NCBI RefSeq assembly: GCF_946476835.1 | Contig: NZ_CAMKWA010000004.1 | Location: 62,001 to 126,000 of the forward strand | Origin: an uncultured Neokomagataea sp. | Lineage (GTDB): Bacteria > Pseudomonadota > Alphaproteobacteria > Acetobacterales > Acetobacteraceae | Direction: 5' to 3' | DNA length: 64,000 nt | Shown: piece by piece, positions 8,176-16,043 of the stretch | Position numbering within the stretch: the stretch's first letter is position 1 | How the letters are laid out: every line of letters starts with the position of its first letter | The notes under the pieces: model-generated | Told to the model about the DNA's origin: nothing | The model's database searches: none | What the model saw: only the letters and a program-made list of their open reading frames with translations | Translations under genes and position numbers: made by a program

Positions 8176-8405
8176 CAGAACGTTCCATCCTGCAAAATCG
8201 TGTTCAGAGCCGTTTGCGTCGGGGCCGTCATCGCCTGCGTTTGATCCAATGCGGCCTGCTCGCGCTGCACATTTTGTGCCTCAAGCTTCTGAACAAGAGC
8301 TTCATGCTCAGCCTGCGCCCGCATCGCTAGACGCGTTATCCAAATCAACATACCGCTGGCCAGCACAACAAAGCCGAGCAGAACGTAAATCATCACCTCA
8401 TTCAT
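8175..8405 (-). CDS. Small membrane protein with coiled coil, inner-membrane spanin-like
   Basis: The 76-residue product has an N-terminal membrane helix (VMIYVLLGFVVLASGMLIWIT, residues 4 to 24) followed by a Gln/Glu/Ala coiled coil (about residues 30 to 60). An N-terminal anchor plus periplasmic coiled coil next to a lipoprotein gene is the i-spanin layout. It sits between terminase and portal rather than next to the endolysin, so a structural role cannot be excluded. Confidence 0.55.
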   Translation of the reverse strand: MNEVMIYVLLGFVVLASGMLIWITRLAMRAQAEHEALVQKLEAQNVQREQAALDQTQAMTAPTQTALNTILQDGTF

Positions 8406-9967
8406 GACAGACCTCCACGCAGTCCAAAGCTATCCAGCCCGGTGCTACGTCGTGCACGCTCATGCGCTATCTCTTCCTGCACACCCCATCCATGCACAGC
8501 GGGCGTACCATCCGCAGTTGCATAGGGAGAGCGGGCCGCACGGTAACCATATTCTTCCGGCTCAGCCCGGCTGGCCGCATAAGCCATCGCCAAAGCCACC
8601 GCCGCATCACCATGGCGCTTACCGCTGCCACCTTCGCTGCGTTGATCCGGCACACGCGCCACACCGCGCACGAGCTTAAGGGCGCGGATGTCATCATGAA
8701 TTTCACGGTCAGCGGGTAGGGTCAGGCCACCATCTTCAAAAGCCGCTTTCATGGGCGGCATCTCCTCGCGGTACCACCCTTCAGAGAGTTTTACAGCCTC
8801 AACCCGCACGCCGTATCGCTGCACGGTGACTTCGGCAAGGTACGCACCATTCCCACTCGCATCCATCTTCCCCGCCCGAAAACGGGGCAAACGATCCAGC
8901 ACGTAATGCAAAATCTGGCGCTGCTGCTCAAAAGGCGTGTTGCGTAACTCCACCACCAAACGCGTGCGCCGCGTCGTATTTGCTTCAACCGCCATGATCC
9001 AAATGACCGTCAAATCGCCCGACCGCCCGAAATCCTCGCCAAACACATGTGGGGTTTTCGGGTCAAGCGCGTCCAGAACCGGCAACAGCTCGCTCTCACA
9101 AAAAGCCTGCGCTTCCATAATGCGCAACCGCTCCGCCAAAAGTGCAAAAGCGGCATCACAGCCCCACCGGCGAACCGGCACACCCTGATCGGTACGCGCT
9201 TCAATCAACGCCAGCGGGATGTACGCACCTGTGCTTGGGTTCGGAATGCAGAACAGCTCTTCATCTGCATTATCTCGATAGAAGGCCAGCATCTCCGCAC
9301 GCCACGCATCTTGCCCAGCCTGCGTCCACGCAATGCCCTGCGTTTCACAGATCTTACGGTACACACCATCCGCCAACGCATCATCTAGTGTGATGCGGAT
9401 CAGATGATACGGAACACGCTTTGACCGAATGTCCTGCACCAACACATTGAAGGGGTTCTGATCACCATCATGGGTGCTGATAATCAACACCTTACCGCCC
9501 CAAATCAGAAGCGCCATCGCCGCTTTGAGCAATTCTTCCAGATCATCATGGAAGGCCGCTTCATCCAAAATCACCAAACCTTGCATACCGCGCAAAGCAC
9601 GCGCTCGGGACGGAAGTGCTAGAATTTTATGCCCTGACGCTAAGTCTAGACGAAACACCTTCGTGTCTTTCTCCGGATGGTCTGGATCACGCCAAAACGA
9701 CTCATGAACGGTTGCCACAACGTCTTGCATCGCAGCGGCATGTTCCGCGCAATAATCAATAAACTCACGGGCCATCTCTAAATTATAGCCCATGTAAAAC
9801 ACGTCCATCCCGCCAGCACCACGCGCCGTTGCCGCCGTGATGTCCGCGATAAAAGACGCGGCCCAGGACAAACCGGTTCGACGGCTTTTCTCAACCACAA
9901 CCACCTTGTGGTCCCGCACGGCTTGCATGGTCTCGGACTGATAGCGGAGGAAGACGGGCTTATTCAT
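8402..9967 (-). CDS. Terminase large subunit, Mu gp28 family
   Basis: This 521-residue enzyme packages phage DNA. The ATPase half shows a Walker A variant EKSRRTGLSW (residues 26 to 35) and Walker B LVILDEAAF (131 to 139), followed by a coupling motif IISTHDGDQN near 162. The C-terminal RNase H-like nuclease begins at VFGEDFGRSGDLTV (about 308), with acidic residues for metal binding. The gene overlaps the gp27-like gene by 4 nt, and both would be expressed late. Confidence 0.95.
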   Translation of the reverse strand: MNKPVFLRYQSETMQAVRDHKVVVVEKSRRTGLSWAASFIADITAATARGAGGMDVFYMGYNLEMAREFIDYCAEHAAAMQDVVATVHESFWRDPDHPEKDTKVFRLDLASGHKILALPSRARALRGMQGLVILDEAAFHDDLEELLKAAMALLIWGGKVLIISTHDGDQNPFNVLVQDIRSKRVPYHLIRITLDDALADGVYRKICETQGIAWTQAGQDAWRAEMLAFYRDNADEELFCIPNPSTGAYIPLALIEARTDQGVPVRRWGCDAAFALLAERLRIMEAQAFCESELLPVLDALDPKTPHVFGEDFGRSGDLTVIWIMAVEANTTRRTRLVVELRNTPFEQQRQILHYVLDRLPRFRAGKMDASGNGAYLAEVTVQRYGVRVEAVKLSEGWYREEMPPMKAAFEDGGLTLPADREIHDDIRALKLVRGVARVPDQRSEGGSGKRHGDAAVALAMAYAASRAEPEEYGYRAARSPYATADGTPAVHGWGVQEEIAHERARRSTGLDSFGLRGGLS

Positions 9968-10542
9968 TTGACGCCAAAAGCTCCACTCATAAGAGCCGCT
10001 GCTGTCTCGGCAGACAGACCCTGACTTTTCGCAATGACGCCAATATTTTCCTTGGCTTCCGCTTGGAGCGCTTCTCGAACATGCTTCTCGACATCAGCGC
10101 GATACTCAATGTCTGTTTTGGACGCCTTCGACAGACTCTCTAACGCACGCGCCAACAGCGAAATCCCCATCGGATCACCGCTCATCGCAGCCTTTGCGCC
10201 CTTGCTCAGATCCGCACCACTCTCCGGGTCCTGCGCCTTGAGGAACAGATCCAAAATAGTCGTATGGAGCAACTCAATATTGAGTTGTGCATGCCGCCCC
10301 ACTTCAGCCGTACCAAGCTGCGCCGCAAGAGCCTGCGCCACATCGCGTGAACGATTGCGCCATACGGTCAGATTGGCCGTCGCTTTCGTGTAGCGCCCTA
10401 ACGCCGACCGGCTAATCCCCACCACACCAAGCGGCTCCAAGGCCTCTAGAATTTCATCTAAAGTATGGCCTCCATCCAAAAGCTGTTGGATACGTTGCCG
10501 CACAGCCTCTGGTAGGCGTTCAATGGAAGACTTTCGAGCCAT
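9964..10542 (-). CDS. DUF3486 protein, Mu gp27-like (terminase small subunit position)
   Basis: The 192-residue product starts MARKSSIERLPEAVRQRI and contains a helix-turn-helix (HTLDEILEALEPLGVVGISRSALGRYTK, about residues 30 to 58), the mark of DUF3486. Proteins of this family lie just before the terminase large subunit in Mu-like phages and are the likely small terminase subunit that recognises the packaging site. It overlaps gp28 by 4 nt, consistent with balanced synthesis. Confidence 0.9.
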   Translation of the reverse strand: MARKSSIERLPEAVRQRIQQLLDGGHTLDEILEALEPLGVVGISRSALGRYTKATANLTVWRNRSRDVAQALAAQLGTAEVGRHAQLNIELLHTTILDLFLKAQDPESGADLSKGAKAAMSGDPMGISLLARALESLSKASKTDIEYRADVEKHVREALQAEAKENIGVIAKSQGLSAETAAALMSGAFGVK

Positions 10543-10543
10543 T

Positions 10544-10858
10544 TTACAGAGGCCTACGTGATGCCACGCCCGGCACAGATCGGGTATTATCGCGCACTTG
10601 CAGGCCCTCTGCCGTTAAGGTGGCTACCCACACATAACGCCCGGGAGAGCGCGGCAAACGCTCCAGTGTCACACACTGCTCACGTTCCAAAAGCTCAAGA
10701 TCATCGCGGATGTCATCCGCCATCGCCGGACGCCCCATGGTCCTGATCGACATCAAAATGATGTCGTCATTCAATGCCCGGTTCTCCATCTGAGCCAGCG
10801 CATCCAAAATAAACCAACGGCGATCTTCACTTAATGCGCGACGTACTGCGCTGTTCAT
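10544..10858 (-). CDS. Mu gp26-position protein, VpaChn25_0724 family-like
   Basis: This 104-residue protein has a winged-helix look: RWFILDALAQ, then LNDDIILMSIRTMG, DDIRDDLELLEREQCVTLE, and a final YVWVATLTAEGLQV followed by a PGVASRRP tail. This order matches small phage proteins annotated VpaChn25_0724 family, found between DUF2730 and DUF3486 genes in Mu-like prophages. Function is not established. Its ATG overlaps the stop of the 45-codon gene upstream (ATGA). Confidence 0.75.
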   Translation of the reverse strand: MNSAVRRALSEDRRWFILDALAQMENRALNDDIILMSIRTMGRPAMADDIRDDLELLEREQCVTLERLPRSPGRYVWVATLTAEGLQVRDNTRSVPGVASRRPL

Positions 10859-10992
10859 AGTCGCCCCTCCCGGGTCACATGGCAGTCAATGGACTGCTCG
10901 GGCACATCGCAACTCATAAAGATCAGCCCGAGCATAAATCCTGCGAGCATTGCGAGAACGATGCACTCAAAGCGGTCATCATTGTCATTCAC
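10855..10992 (-). CDS. 45-residue membrane protein, GTG start
   Basis: Between the DUF2730 and gp26-like genes an open frame starts at GTG 10992, overlapping the upstream stop by 8 nt, and ends in the ATGA that starts the next gene. The product has an acidic N-terminus (NDNDDRFE), one membrane helix (CIVLAMLAGFMLGLIFM) and a Cys right after it. The exact fit of both overlaps argues that it is translated. The FMSC sequence resembles a weak lipobox. Role unknown; a lysis accessory is possible. Confidence 0.6.
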   Translation of the reverse strand: MNDNDDRFECIVLAMLAGFMLGLIFMSCDVPEQSIDCHVTREGRL

Positions 10993-11269
10993 GTGCCATG
11001 TGCCCCTTGATAATTACATGCAGCAATTCCGTGACGTTTTTCAGATCCGTTTGAATGCTGCCCAATTTATGATCGAAATGCGCATCGCGCGCTGCTGCGG
11101 CTGCTTGCGCCTCTTCCAACGCATGCAGACGCTTGCCATGTCCCACATGCCGCAACCACACGATCGCCACGACCGCTGTGACAATCGCGCAGGCCAAAAC
11201 CAACACGATTGCCAGCGGCAATGGAACAACCACGCTCGCGACCGAATATGGGTCGGTCGCGCCCGGCAT
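10985..11269 (-). CDS. DUF2730 membrane protein (Mu gp25-like)
   Basis: The 94-residue product has one N-terminal membrane helix (VVVPLPLAIVLVLACAIVTAVVAIVWL, residues 13 to 39) followed by an Ala-rich coiled coil (about 48 to 85). This is the DUF2730 layout, found at this place in Mu-like prophages. A role in lysis or as an inner-membrane anchor is possible but not shown. The start codon overlaps the upstream stop. Confidence 0.8.
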   Translation of the reverse strand: MPGATDPYSVASVVVPLPLAIVLVLACAIVTAVVAIVWLRHVGHGKRLHALEEAQAAAAARDAHFDHKLGSIQTDLKNVTELLHVIIKGHMARE

Positions 11270-11622
11270 CAGCCGCCCGTCACAGGTGCTTTGGGCTGCA
11301 CCACAATCGCGGCAAGATCACCAACCGCAGCTTTAATGTGGGTTTCAATGACATCAATGGATGGAATGGACACACCCGCAGCTGATGCCAGCGTCTGGAA
11401 GGTGCTAATCGCTTCGGCCACAAGTGGGTTCGTACGGTCATAGACATCAATCAGATCACGGACATGATCCAAGCCTTGATTTACGGTTACGACCGCAGAA
11501 CTCACCGCTTGCTGCGCAATGCTTTCATACCGCGTGCCACGCCCCGAAATGAGCGAGGCGAGAAACGGTGTTGCCATTGTCAATGCGGGCGTAATCAAGC
11601 CCTTCCAATTAAAACTAGGCAT
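11269..11622 (-). CDS. Phage protein of unknown function downstream of endolysin (holin position)
   Basis: This 117-residue protein opens with MPSFNWKGLITPALTMATPFLASLISGRG, a moderately hydrophobic segment, then a mostly helical amphipathic body (VVTVNQGLDHVRDLIDVYDR; ISTFQTLASAAGV). It follows the endolysin, where a holin would be expected, but I see at most one weak membrane segment. A good GGGAGG ribosome site lies before the ATG. Confidence 0.65.
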   Translation of the reverse strand: MPSFNWKGLITPALTMATPFLASLISGRGTRYESIAQQAVSSAVVTVNQGLDHVRDLIDVYDRTNPLVAEAISTFQTLASAAGVSIPSIDVIETHIKAAVGDLAAIVVQPKAPVTGG

Positions 11623-11634
11623 GATGGCCTCCCT

Positions 11635-11724
11635 TTATGCGCCGCGTTCTCGCGCCATGCGTAAAAGCTCCAGCGCGCCCGCTGAAACCGAGCAAACCTC
11701 ACATCTCAGGCGCGGCAACAACAC
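11635..11724 (-). CDS. Possible 29-codon ORF between endolysin and next gene
   Basis: A GTG at 11724 opens a 29-codon frame that overlaps the endolysin end by 26 nt and encodes a CEVC motif and an ALELLRMARERGA tail. It fills most of the 76-nt gap before the next gene. No clear ribosome site is seen, so it may simply be open by chance. Confidence 0.22.
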   Translation of the reverse strand: MLLPRLRCEVCSVSAGALELLRMARERGA

Positions 11725-12400
11725 GCAAAGCCAGCGCAAGGCGCTCCGCTAAACGCTCTAGCCAGCCGCGCCCGAAATACGTGAATTTTTGAAAGGATCG
11801 GTACGCAGCCTCTTGGCGGCTCGCTAAAGCGTACACAATCAAGCGATGGCGTTGCGCCATCTGTTCAACAGTCTGAAGCGTTTCAACCCCCAACACGCCA
11901 TCTGGGGTAACGCCTACATCACGCTGCAACGCGGTCCGATACGACCCCGTTACTGCGCCAGCGATTACCGAGAGTGGCGCCGTCTCCAACGCATGCAATG
12001 TCTGTGGCCCAATATCTCCGTCAATATCAGACGGCACAAAGCCAATGATTTGCTGAAGTTGTTTGGCAGAGCGCGCGATCCCGGCATTGAAGGCGAAGTC
12101 ACACAGCATCACATCAATGCCAGACGGCAAATGCGCACCATTGATTGCCCGCCAGTACAGAGCGGCATAGATAGCGCTAAATGTTTCGGCCGAAATAGCC
12201 TGCATTATTTTAGGCGTGATTAAATGCGGGTCACCCACCCAGCGTCCCATCACGGGCGCTGAAATGCCACGCATCGTACCCACTAAACGGCCACAGCCTA
12301 CGGCACCTAAGGTCCAATTGCCCGGATCATCCCGTAGACATTGGTAAAGCCCCTCGCGTGAGGCCGTAAATTGCGTGATGGTGGAGAAATTGCTCTGCAT
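11699..12400 (-). CDS. Endolysin, GH108-type N-acetylmuramidase
   Basis: The product (233 residues from ATG 12400) has the GH108/ZliS layout: an N-terminal muramidase domain with the catalytic Glu expected in SREGLY (about residue 15), an AFNAGIARSAKQLQ block near 115 and a DGDIGPQTLHAL peptidoglycan-binding motif near 138, then a closing FGRGWLERL segment. It would cut the glycan strands at lysis. No signal peptide or SAR domain is seen, so it needs a holin. The outer frame reaches 12508, but that part overlaps the Mor gene and gives an implausible Cys-rich N-terminus. Confidence 0.82.
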   Translation of the reverse strand: MQSNFSTITQFTASREGLYQCLRDDPGNWTLGAVGCGRLVGTMRGISAPVMGRWVGDPHLITPKIMQAISAETFSAIYAALYWRAINGAHLPSGIDVMLCDFAFNAGIARSAKQLQQIIGFVPSDIDGDIGPQTLHALETAPLSVIAGAVTGSYRTALQRDVGVTPDGVLGVETLQTVEQMAQRHRLIVYALASRQEAAYRSFQKFTYFGRGWLERLAERLALALRVVAAPEM

Positions 12401-12433
12401 GCAAAAACAGTACCGCAGAGCCAAAAGAGGCTT

Positions 12434-12455
12434 CAGGGAGGGATATACCCCCCAT
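12434..12455 (-). promoter_or_regulatory. Candidate late promoter / Mor-type binding site
   Basis: Between the Mor-like gene and the endolysin the sequence has a short dyad centred on GGGATATACCC (12440 to 12450). Mor and C proteins bind dyad elements just upstream of the middle and late promoters of Mu. Position at the head of the late operon supports this, but the site itself is small and not proven. Confidence 0.3.
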
Positions 12456-12461
12456 GATGAC

Positions 12462-12848
12462 TTACCCAAACAATGCAAGCTGACGTGCATCCTGCTGGGA
12501 CTGCTCACGCGTCGCTGTAATGCCGCGCGTCCGCCCCCCTATTATCCGAATAATTGTCGAACGAGAACACCCCGCCCGTGCAGCAATATCATTGAGCGAC
12601 AAACCCTGACTATACAGGATCAAAGCACGCCATTCGCGACAGACCGGCACCTCAAAATGTTCACCACCGACGCGTTCGCTCAACGCTTCTGCAATGGCTT
12701 CGCCATGCACCGCTTCAAGACGGGAACCGTGCCACCGGCGCGGCACCCATAAACGCCGCCCACCAGCGCTTTCCACGAAGGACAACGCCACATGCTCTCC
12801 CACGGCGTCAACAAGCCATGCAATCGTTGGCGGCGGACAAATAGCCAC
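12462..12848 (-). CDS. Mor/C-family late transcription activator
   Basis: This 128-residue protein matches the Mor family in size and layout: an N-terminal dimerisation part (WLVDAVGEHVALSFVESAGG), a central strand region and a C-terminal helix-turn-helix LYSQGLSLNDIAARAGCSRSTIIRII (about residues 77 to 102). In Mu, Mor turns on C, which turns on the late genes; here only one member is visible and it directly precedes the late operon, so it may do both jobs. The start is GTG with an AGGGGG site. It lies just after the early terminator, so it must have its own promoter in 12,850 to 12,920. Confidence 0.88.
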   Translation of the reverse strand: MAICPPPTIAWLVDAVGEHVALSFVESAGGRRLWVPRRWHGSRLEAVHGEAIAEALSERVGGEHFEVPVCREWRALILYSQGLSLNDIAARAGCSRSTIIRIIGGRTRGITATREQSQQDARQLALFG

Positions 12849-12921
12849 GATTGAAACCCCCTGTATTTCTGCGAAATTCTCTCTCTTCTTCTAGCATAAA
12901 GCACAGGAAGTTCAGACAAAA

Positions 12922-12947
12922 AAAGAGCCCCGCTAGTGGGGCTCTTT
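12922..12947 (-). terminator. Rho-independent terminator of the early phage transcript
   Basis: A perfect 10-bp stem, AAAGAGCCCC / GGGGCTCTTT, with a 6-nt loop is followed on the minus strand by a run of seven T. It lies at the end of the last early gene (stop at 12,933 inside the stem) and before mor, so it separates early from middle/late transcription. Confidence 0.88.
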
Positions 12948-13202
12948 CTCAGCAATCAAAACGTCTTCCAAAAGACTTCGATGCTCTAAAATAGCATCAT
13001 GCCCAATATCGTTGGCATCAATCATGCCATCAATATGGTGTGCCAGCCATCCCAATCGGCTTTCCACATCATGACGGTTTTCACCGCAAGACATACCCCC
13101 TGATTTAAGCGCTTGCGCCACTTTACCACGCAGCTCAATCAAAACGGCTTCAAGGCTAACCAATCTCTGGCGCTCGGCATCCGTCACAAACGCTTCTCCC
13201 AT
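12933..13202 (-). CDS. Small early phage protein, unknown
   Basis: This 89-residue product is acidic and helical (LVSLEAVLIELRGKVAQALKSGG; HIDGMIDANDIGHDAILEHRSLLEDVLIAEKE). I do not recognise a family. It follows gemA with an overlap of 19 nt and is the last gene before the early terminator, whose stem covers its stop codon. Its place suggests an accessory of phage replication or host takeover. Confidence 0.65.
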   Translation of the reverse strand: MGEAFVTDAERQRLVSLEAVLIELRGKVAQALKSGGMSCGENRHDVESRLGWLAHHIDGMIDANDIGHDAILEHRSLLEDVLIAEKEPH

Positions 13203-13567
13203 GCTTTAAGCGCTTCGATCACGACACCAGCTTGCGGAGCTGTCAAGAAGTTCGGGTCATCAACCCCAACCATACGCTTCACAAAAGCCCGCAGGCTCTC
13301 GCGTGATCCCCCAGACCGTAAAGACGGACCCAATTCCGTCCAAAGCGCAAAGACCTTCCGTACCTGCGGCTTATGAGAGGCTGGACGGGCTTTAAACCCG
13401 TCCTTCCGAAACTGCTCCAACACCCGATCCATCTCAGCAAGGCTCATCTCCTTGGCCGAGCGCTTGCCGGTCTCACGCTCCAACCGGTCGCGGTAAACGT
13501 CATCATCCAAGCCAAGCTTCTTCTGAGCAATGCGCAGTTTGGCGTAGCGGGATTTGCGCGCTTCCAT
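13184..13567 (-). CDS. gemA: GemA regulatory protein (DUF1018)
   Basis: From the ATG at 13567 (site GAGGGTG) the 127-residue product shows the GemA/DUF1018 pattern: KLRIAQKKLGLDDDVYRDRLERETGKRSAKEMS near the start and a central DGFKARPA segment. In Mu, GemA alters host gene expression and DNA topology. The frame is open to 13648, but that extension overlaps the DUF3164 gene and lacks family features. Confidence 0.88.
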   Translation of the reverse strand: MEARKSRYAKLRIAQKKLGLDDDVYRDRLERETGKRSAKEMSLAEMDRVLEQFRKDGFKARPASHKPQVRKVFALWTELGPSLRSGGSRESLRAFVKRMVGVDDPNFLTAPQAGVVIEALKAWEKRL

Positions 13568-13574
13568 CACACCC

Positions 13575-14180
13575 TCACAATGATGAGAAATTGAGATCAA
13601 TTTGCTGCCACGCGTCACGCGGCGTCTCACGCCGGTAAAAGCGCACATACCGCTTACTGCCTGCTTTCACGACTGCATCCGCAATTGCCTCGCGCGCTAA
13701 CGGCCATTTCGGGTGCTGTAAATTCAAACGCCGCAAACCCAGAACACGCTCTGTCGAAATCCGATTAGTTTTCTCGTTACGCGCAAATGCCGCTTCCACC
13801 AGTGCACGCAAATCATCGGATGCATCACCACACAGATCATCCAAAATTTCAGACATCAAAGCCCGGGCAGCATCAATGGCCGCCGTCACCGTTTGATAGT
13901 CAGAAATAATCACATGCACACGCCGTGTCGTATCCAGATTTTCAACGGTCACACCGCCTCGGGTACCCCCCAAACGCGCACCATAACTCTCCAAAACCAA
14001 ATCAATATATGCATCAATACGCGCAAAATAATTCAGCTTTTGCTCCCGTACGAGCGCCCGGAATGCTTCCGCATCAGCAACCAGTTCATTGGCTGTGTCA
14101 TGCGCGAGCAAAATACGTGGGTCCAACCGTGTTTCCGGTGTTTTAGACCCATCCCAACGTTCAATCATGCGTGTCATCAT
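13575..14180 (-). CDS. DUF3164 early phage protein
   Basis: The product, about 201 residues, has the DUF3164 pattern: LAHDTANELVADAEAFRALVREQKLNYFARIDAYIDLVLESYGARLGGTRGGVTVENLD, then a C-terminal KWPLAREAIADAVVKAGSKRYVRFYRR block. The family (often called sulfate transporter by mis-annotation) is found in the early region of Mu-like phages near gemA and is thought to bind DNA; the role is not proven. The ribosome site is AGGGG before a double ATG. Confidence 0.88.
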   Translation of the reverse strand: MMTRMIERWDGSKTPETRLDPRILLAHDTANELVADAEAFRALVREQKLNYFARIDAYIDLVLESYGARLGGTRGGVTVENLDTTRRVHVIISDYQTVTAAIDAARALMSEILDDLCGDASDDLRALVEAAFARNEKTNRISTERVLGLRRLNLQHPKWPLAREAIADAVVKAGSKRYVRFYRRETPRDAWQQIDLNFSSL

Positions 14181-14189
14181 CGTATCCCC

Positions 14190-14468
14190 TCAATTCACAT
14201 CAATCTTCGGGCGGTTCAGCCCACGGTCCGCACACCCAATCAACACCGCCGTTAGCGCCGCCAGCGCCACAGCCCACATCCGCTTCTCATTGTCTTCTGA
14301 CAAAACAAGCGCCTGATGATTTTCAACGTCGGCTAAGAAGGCTCGTGCAACAATGATCTCTCCCTCTAGGGAGAGGTGCGTGCTTTGTTCCAAATACTGG
14401 GTCAAATCGCACTGCATCGCTTTGAACAGCCCCTGAACATGCTCGGGCGCAATCACCAGTTTTCTCAT
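14190..14468 (-). CDS. Small early phage protein with C-terminal membrane helix
   Basis: The best start is ATG 14468, which overlaps the stop of the upstream gene as ATGA, giving 92 residues (MRKLVIAPEHVQGLFKAMQ). The first 60 residues are helical and charged; near the end MWAVALAALTAVLIGC forms one hydrophobic segment followed by ADRGLN. I do not recognise the family. A tail-anchored inner-membrane protein is the simplest reading. Confidence 0.6.
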   Translation of the reverse strand: MRKLVIAPEHVQGLFKAMQCDLTQYLEQSTHLSLEGEIIVARAFLADVENHQALVLSEDNEKRMWAVALAALTAVLIGCADRGLNRPKIDVN

Positions 14469-15031
14469 GCGACAGGCCCTTTGCGGGGCGTCTCTTGGGG
14501 CTGTGACGGCGCGCACGTCCACACCGGAAAAATACCATTTATTGCCATGCGCAATGCGTCTTCTAATGCGGCACAGCGCTGCTCCAGCCGCAAGACCTTG
14601 CCCGCTTTCTCGTCCAAATCCCGCGCCAACTCCTGCGCCTGCTCAAAATTAATCACAAAAGCCCCACGGCTACGCACCGCCTGCGCATCATGCTGTAATT
14701 CCATTGAGACCGGATCATAAACCCGCGCGGCCTCGTCCAGAGCATCCGTGTCCATGTCCTGCGCCAGCTCCGCATAGACGTCCCGCACCAGCCGATCATG
14801 CGGAAGGAGGGCCAAAAACCGCTGGCATACTCGCCGATCGCGTTCGCACATTCCCGGCACCCGCCGCCAGTCCTCCGCACCCTCGTAAATATGCCGTACC
14901 GATAACCCCGGCACCCGATGACGAAACACGCTCAGCAGCATCGACTGCACAAGCGGCAGACGTTGCATGTCAAAACCCATCGTGTTGCGCGCTGCTTCTT
15001 TCAGTAATGCGCAGGCATGTTGCTGTGTCAT
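14465..15031 (-). CDS. Early phage protein of unknown function, coiled-coil C-terminus
   Basis: This 188-residue protein follows MuB with a 4-nt overlap. The N-terminal part is rich in Arg and Cys (RHIYEGAEDWRRVPGMCERDRRVCQRF); residues about 130 to 165 form a heptad-like coiled coil (FEQAQELARDLDEKAGKVLRLEQRCAALEDAL). The tail is Pro-rich. I find no known domain. Its tight coupling to MuB suggests a replication or transposition accessory. Confidence 0.65.
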   Translation of the reverse strand: MTQQHACALLKEAARNTMGFDMQRLPLVQSMLLSVFRHRVPGLSVRHIYEGAEDWRRVPGMCERDRRVCQRFLALLPHDRLVRDVYAELAQDMDTDALDEAARVYDPVSMELQHDAQAVRSRGAFVINFEQAQELARDLDEKAGKVLRLEQRCAALEDALRMAINGIFPVWTCAPSQPQETPRKGPVA

Positions 15032-16002
15032 CCGACCACTCCCTTTGGAAATTCACCTGTCTTGTGTTGTGCCCATGCGGCCAGCATGTCTTTTTCAAGC
15101 ACCTCGGTGCGCTCATCCCCACGGGCCAACATGATCGCGCGCTTAATGACCTTGTTCATGCTGCGCAGCGCACCGTCATGCGCCGCCACAGACCGCGCCA
15201 TATCATGCAGAGAGGTGGGGAAACTCTCCCAAGCACTCAGCACGGTTTCGACGTCTTTTTTGGTGGAGCGGCGGATATTCAACCGCCCATCAAGTCGAGA
15301 GAACAGCTGTGCGAAATCCGCATTCCGGCTCAGCCCGTCAAACTTACTGTTCAGCGGAGCATTCCCCATGAACACCAGCCCGATACCCGCTTGGTCGAAA
15401 ATACTCCGCATCTGCTCAATGGCAGCATTCCCAAGGAACTGCGCTTCATCAATGATGATCAGTCCTTCAGTGCCCTTTAAGCGGCGAATAATTGCCCGAA
15501 CACGCCGTGTCCCACGCTCCGTGGCACCAATTGTTTCGGCCAGTTCATTGAGCGTAGCAGCTGGGGACTGCATGGATTTATCAGCCGTGATAATCCACAC
15601 ATTGGGGTGCTCTGCCGCATAAGCATGCGCCGCCATGGTTTTGCCAATGCCCGCGCCACCTGCCACGAGCGACATCTCCGGCTCATATTGCGCACTTTCC
15701 AGCAGTGCCATAATTTTACGTGCCGTAGGTGTACTCTGAAATTCAGGGTTTTTCGCACGCGTCAGGATAATCCGTTCACGAACACGACGGCTCTCCAGCC
15801 ACGCCCCCATGGCCTCATCAAAAGCCGCATAATTGCCGTTATATGTGCCGCTCATGCAGGCCGAAAACGTGCTGTACGCAATGCCTGCTTGTACAGAAAT
15901 CTGCTTATTCGACAGGCCTTCCTGCGCTTGTGCAGCCTTAATTTTGGCGCGCAATTCCCCACGCGCTGTTTCCACAGCGTCAATAATTTCAGTCATGATC
16001 AT
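15028..16002 (-). CDS. MuB-like transposition target-selection ATPase
   Basis: This 324-residue AAA+ protein has an N-terminal helix-turn-helix (LSNKQISVQAGIAYSTFSACMSG, residues 30 to 52), Walker A GGAGIGKT (115 to 122), Walker B LIIIDEAQFL (181 to 190), and a C-terminal DNA-binding region. MuB forms ATP-dependent filaments on DNA, captures targets, gives target immunity and activates MuA. It is longer than ner-type regulators and lies right after the transposase, as in Mu. Confidence 0.93.
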   Translation of the reverse strand: MIMTEIIDAVETARGELRAKIKAAQAQEGLSNKQISVQAGIAYSTFSACMSGTYNGNYAAFDEAMGAWLESRRVRERIILTRAKNPEFQSTPTARKIMALLESAQYEPEMSLVAGGAGIGKTMAAHAYAAEHPNVWIITADKSMQSPAATLNELAETIGATERGTRRVRAIIRRLKGTEGLIIIDEAQFLGNAAIEQMRSIFDQAGIGLVFMGNAPLNSKFDGLSRNADFAQLFSRLDGRLNIRRSTKKDVETVLSAWESFPTSLHDMARSVAAHDGALRSMNKVIKRAIMLARGDERTEVLEKDMLAAWAQHKTGEFPKGVVG

Positions 16003-16043
16003 ACTTTCACAAGAATTCGACGGTCGTTACTCAGAACGGCCTG

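Noticed and set aside
12893..12919. Possible sigma70 promoter for mor (TTGTCT and TATGCT)
   Set aside because: The boxes are only 15 bp apart and each matches poorly; a promoter must exist here, but these boxes do not define it.
14704..15480. 258-codon plus-strand frame over MuB
   Set aside because: Shadow frame; the opposite strand encodes MuB with clear Walker motifs.
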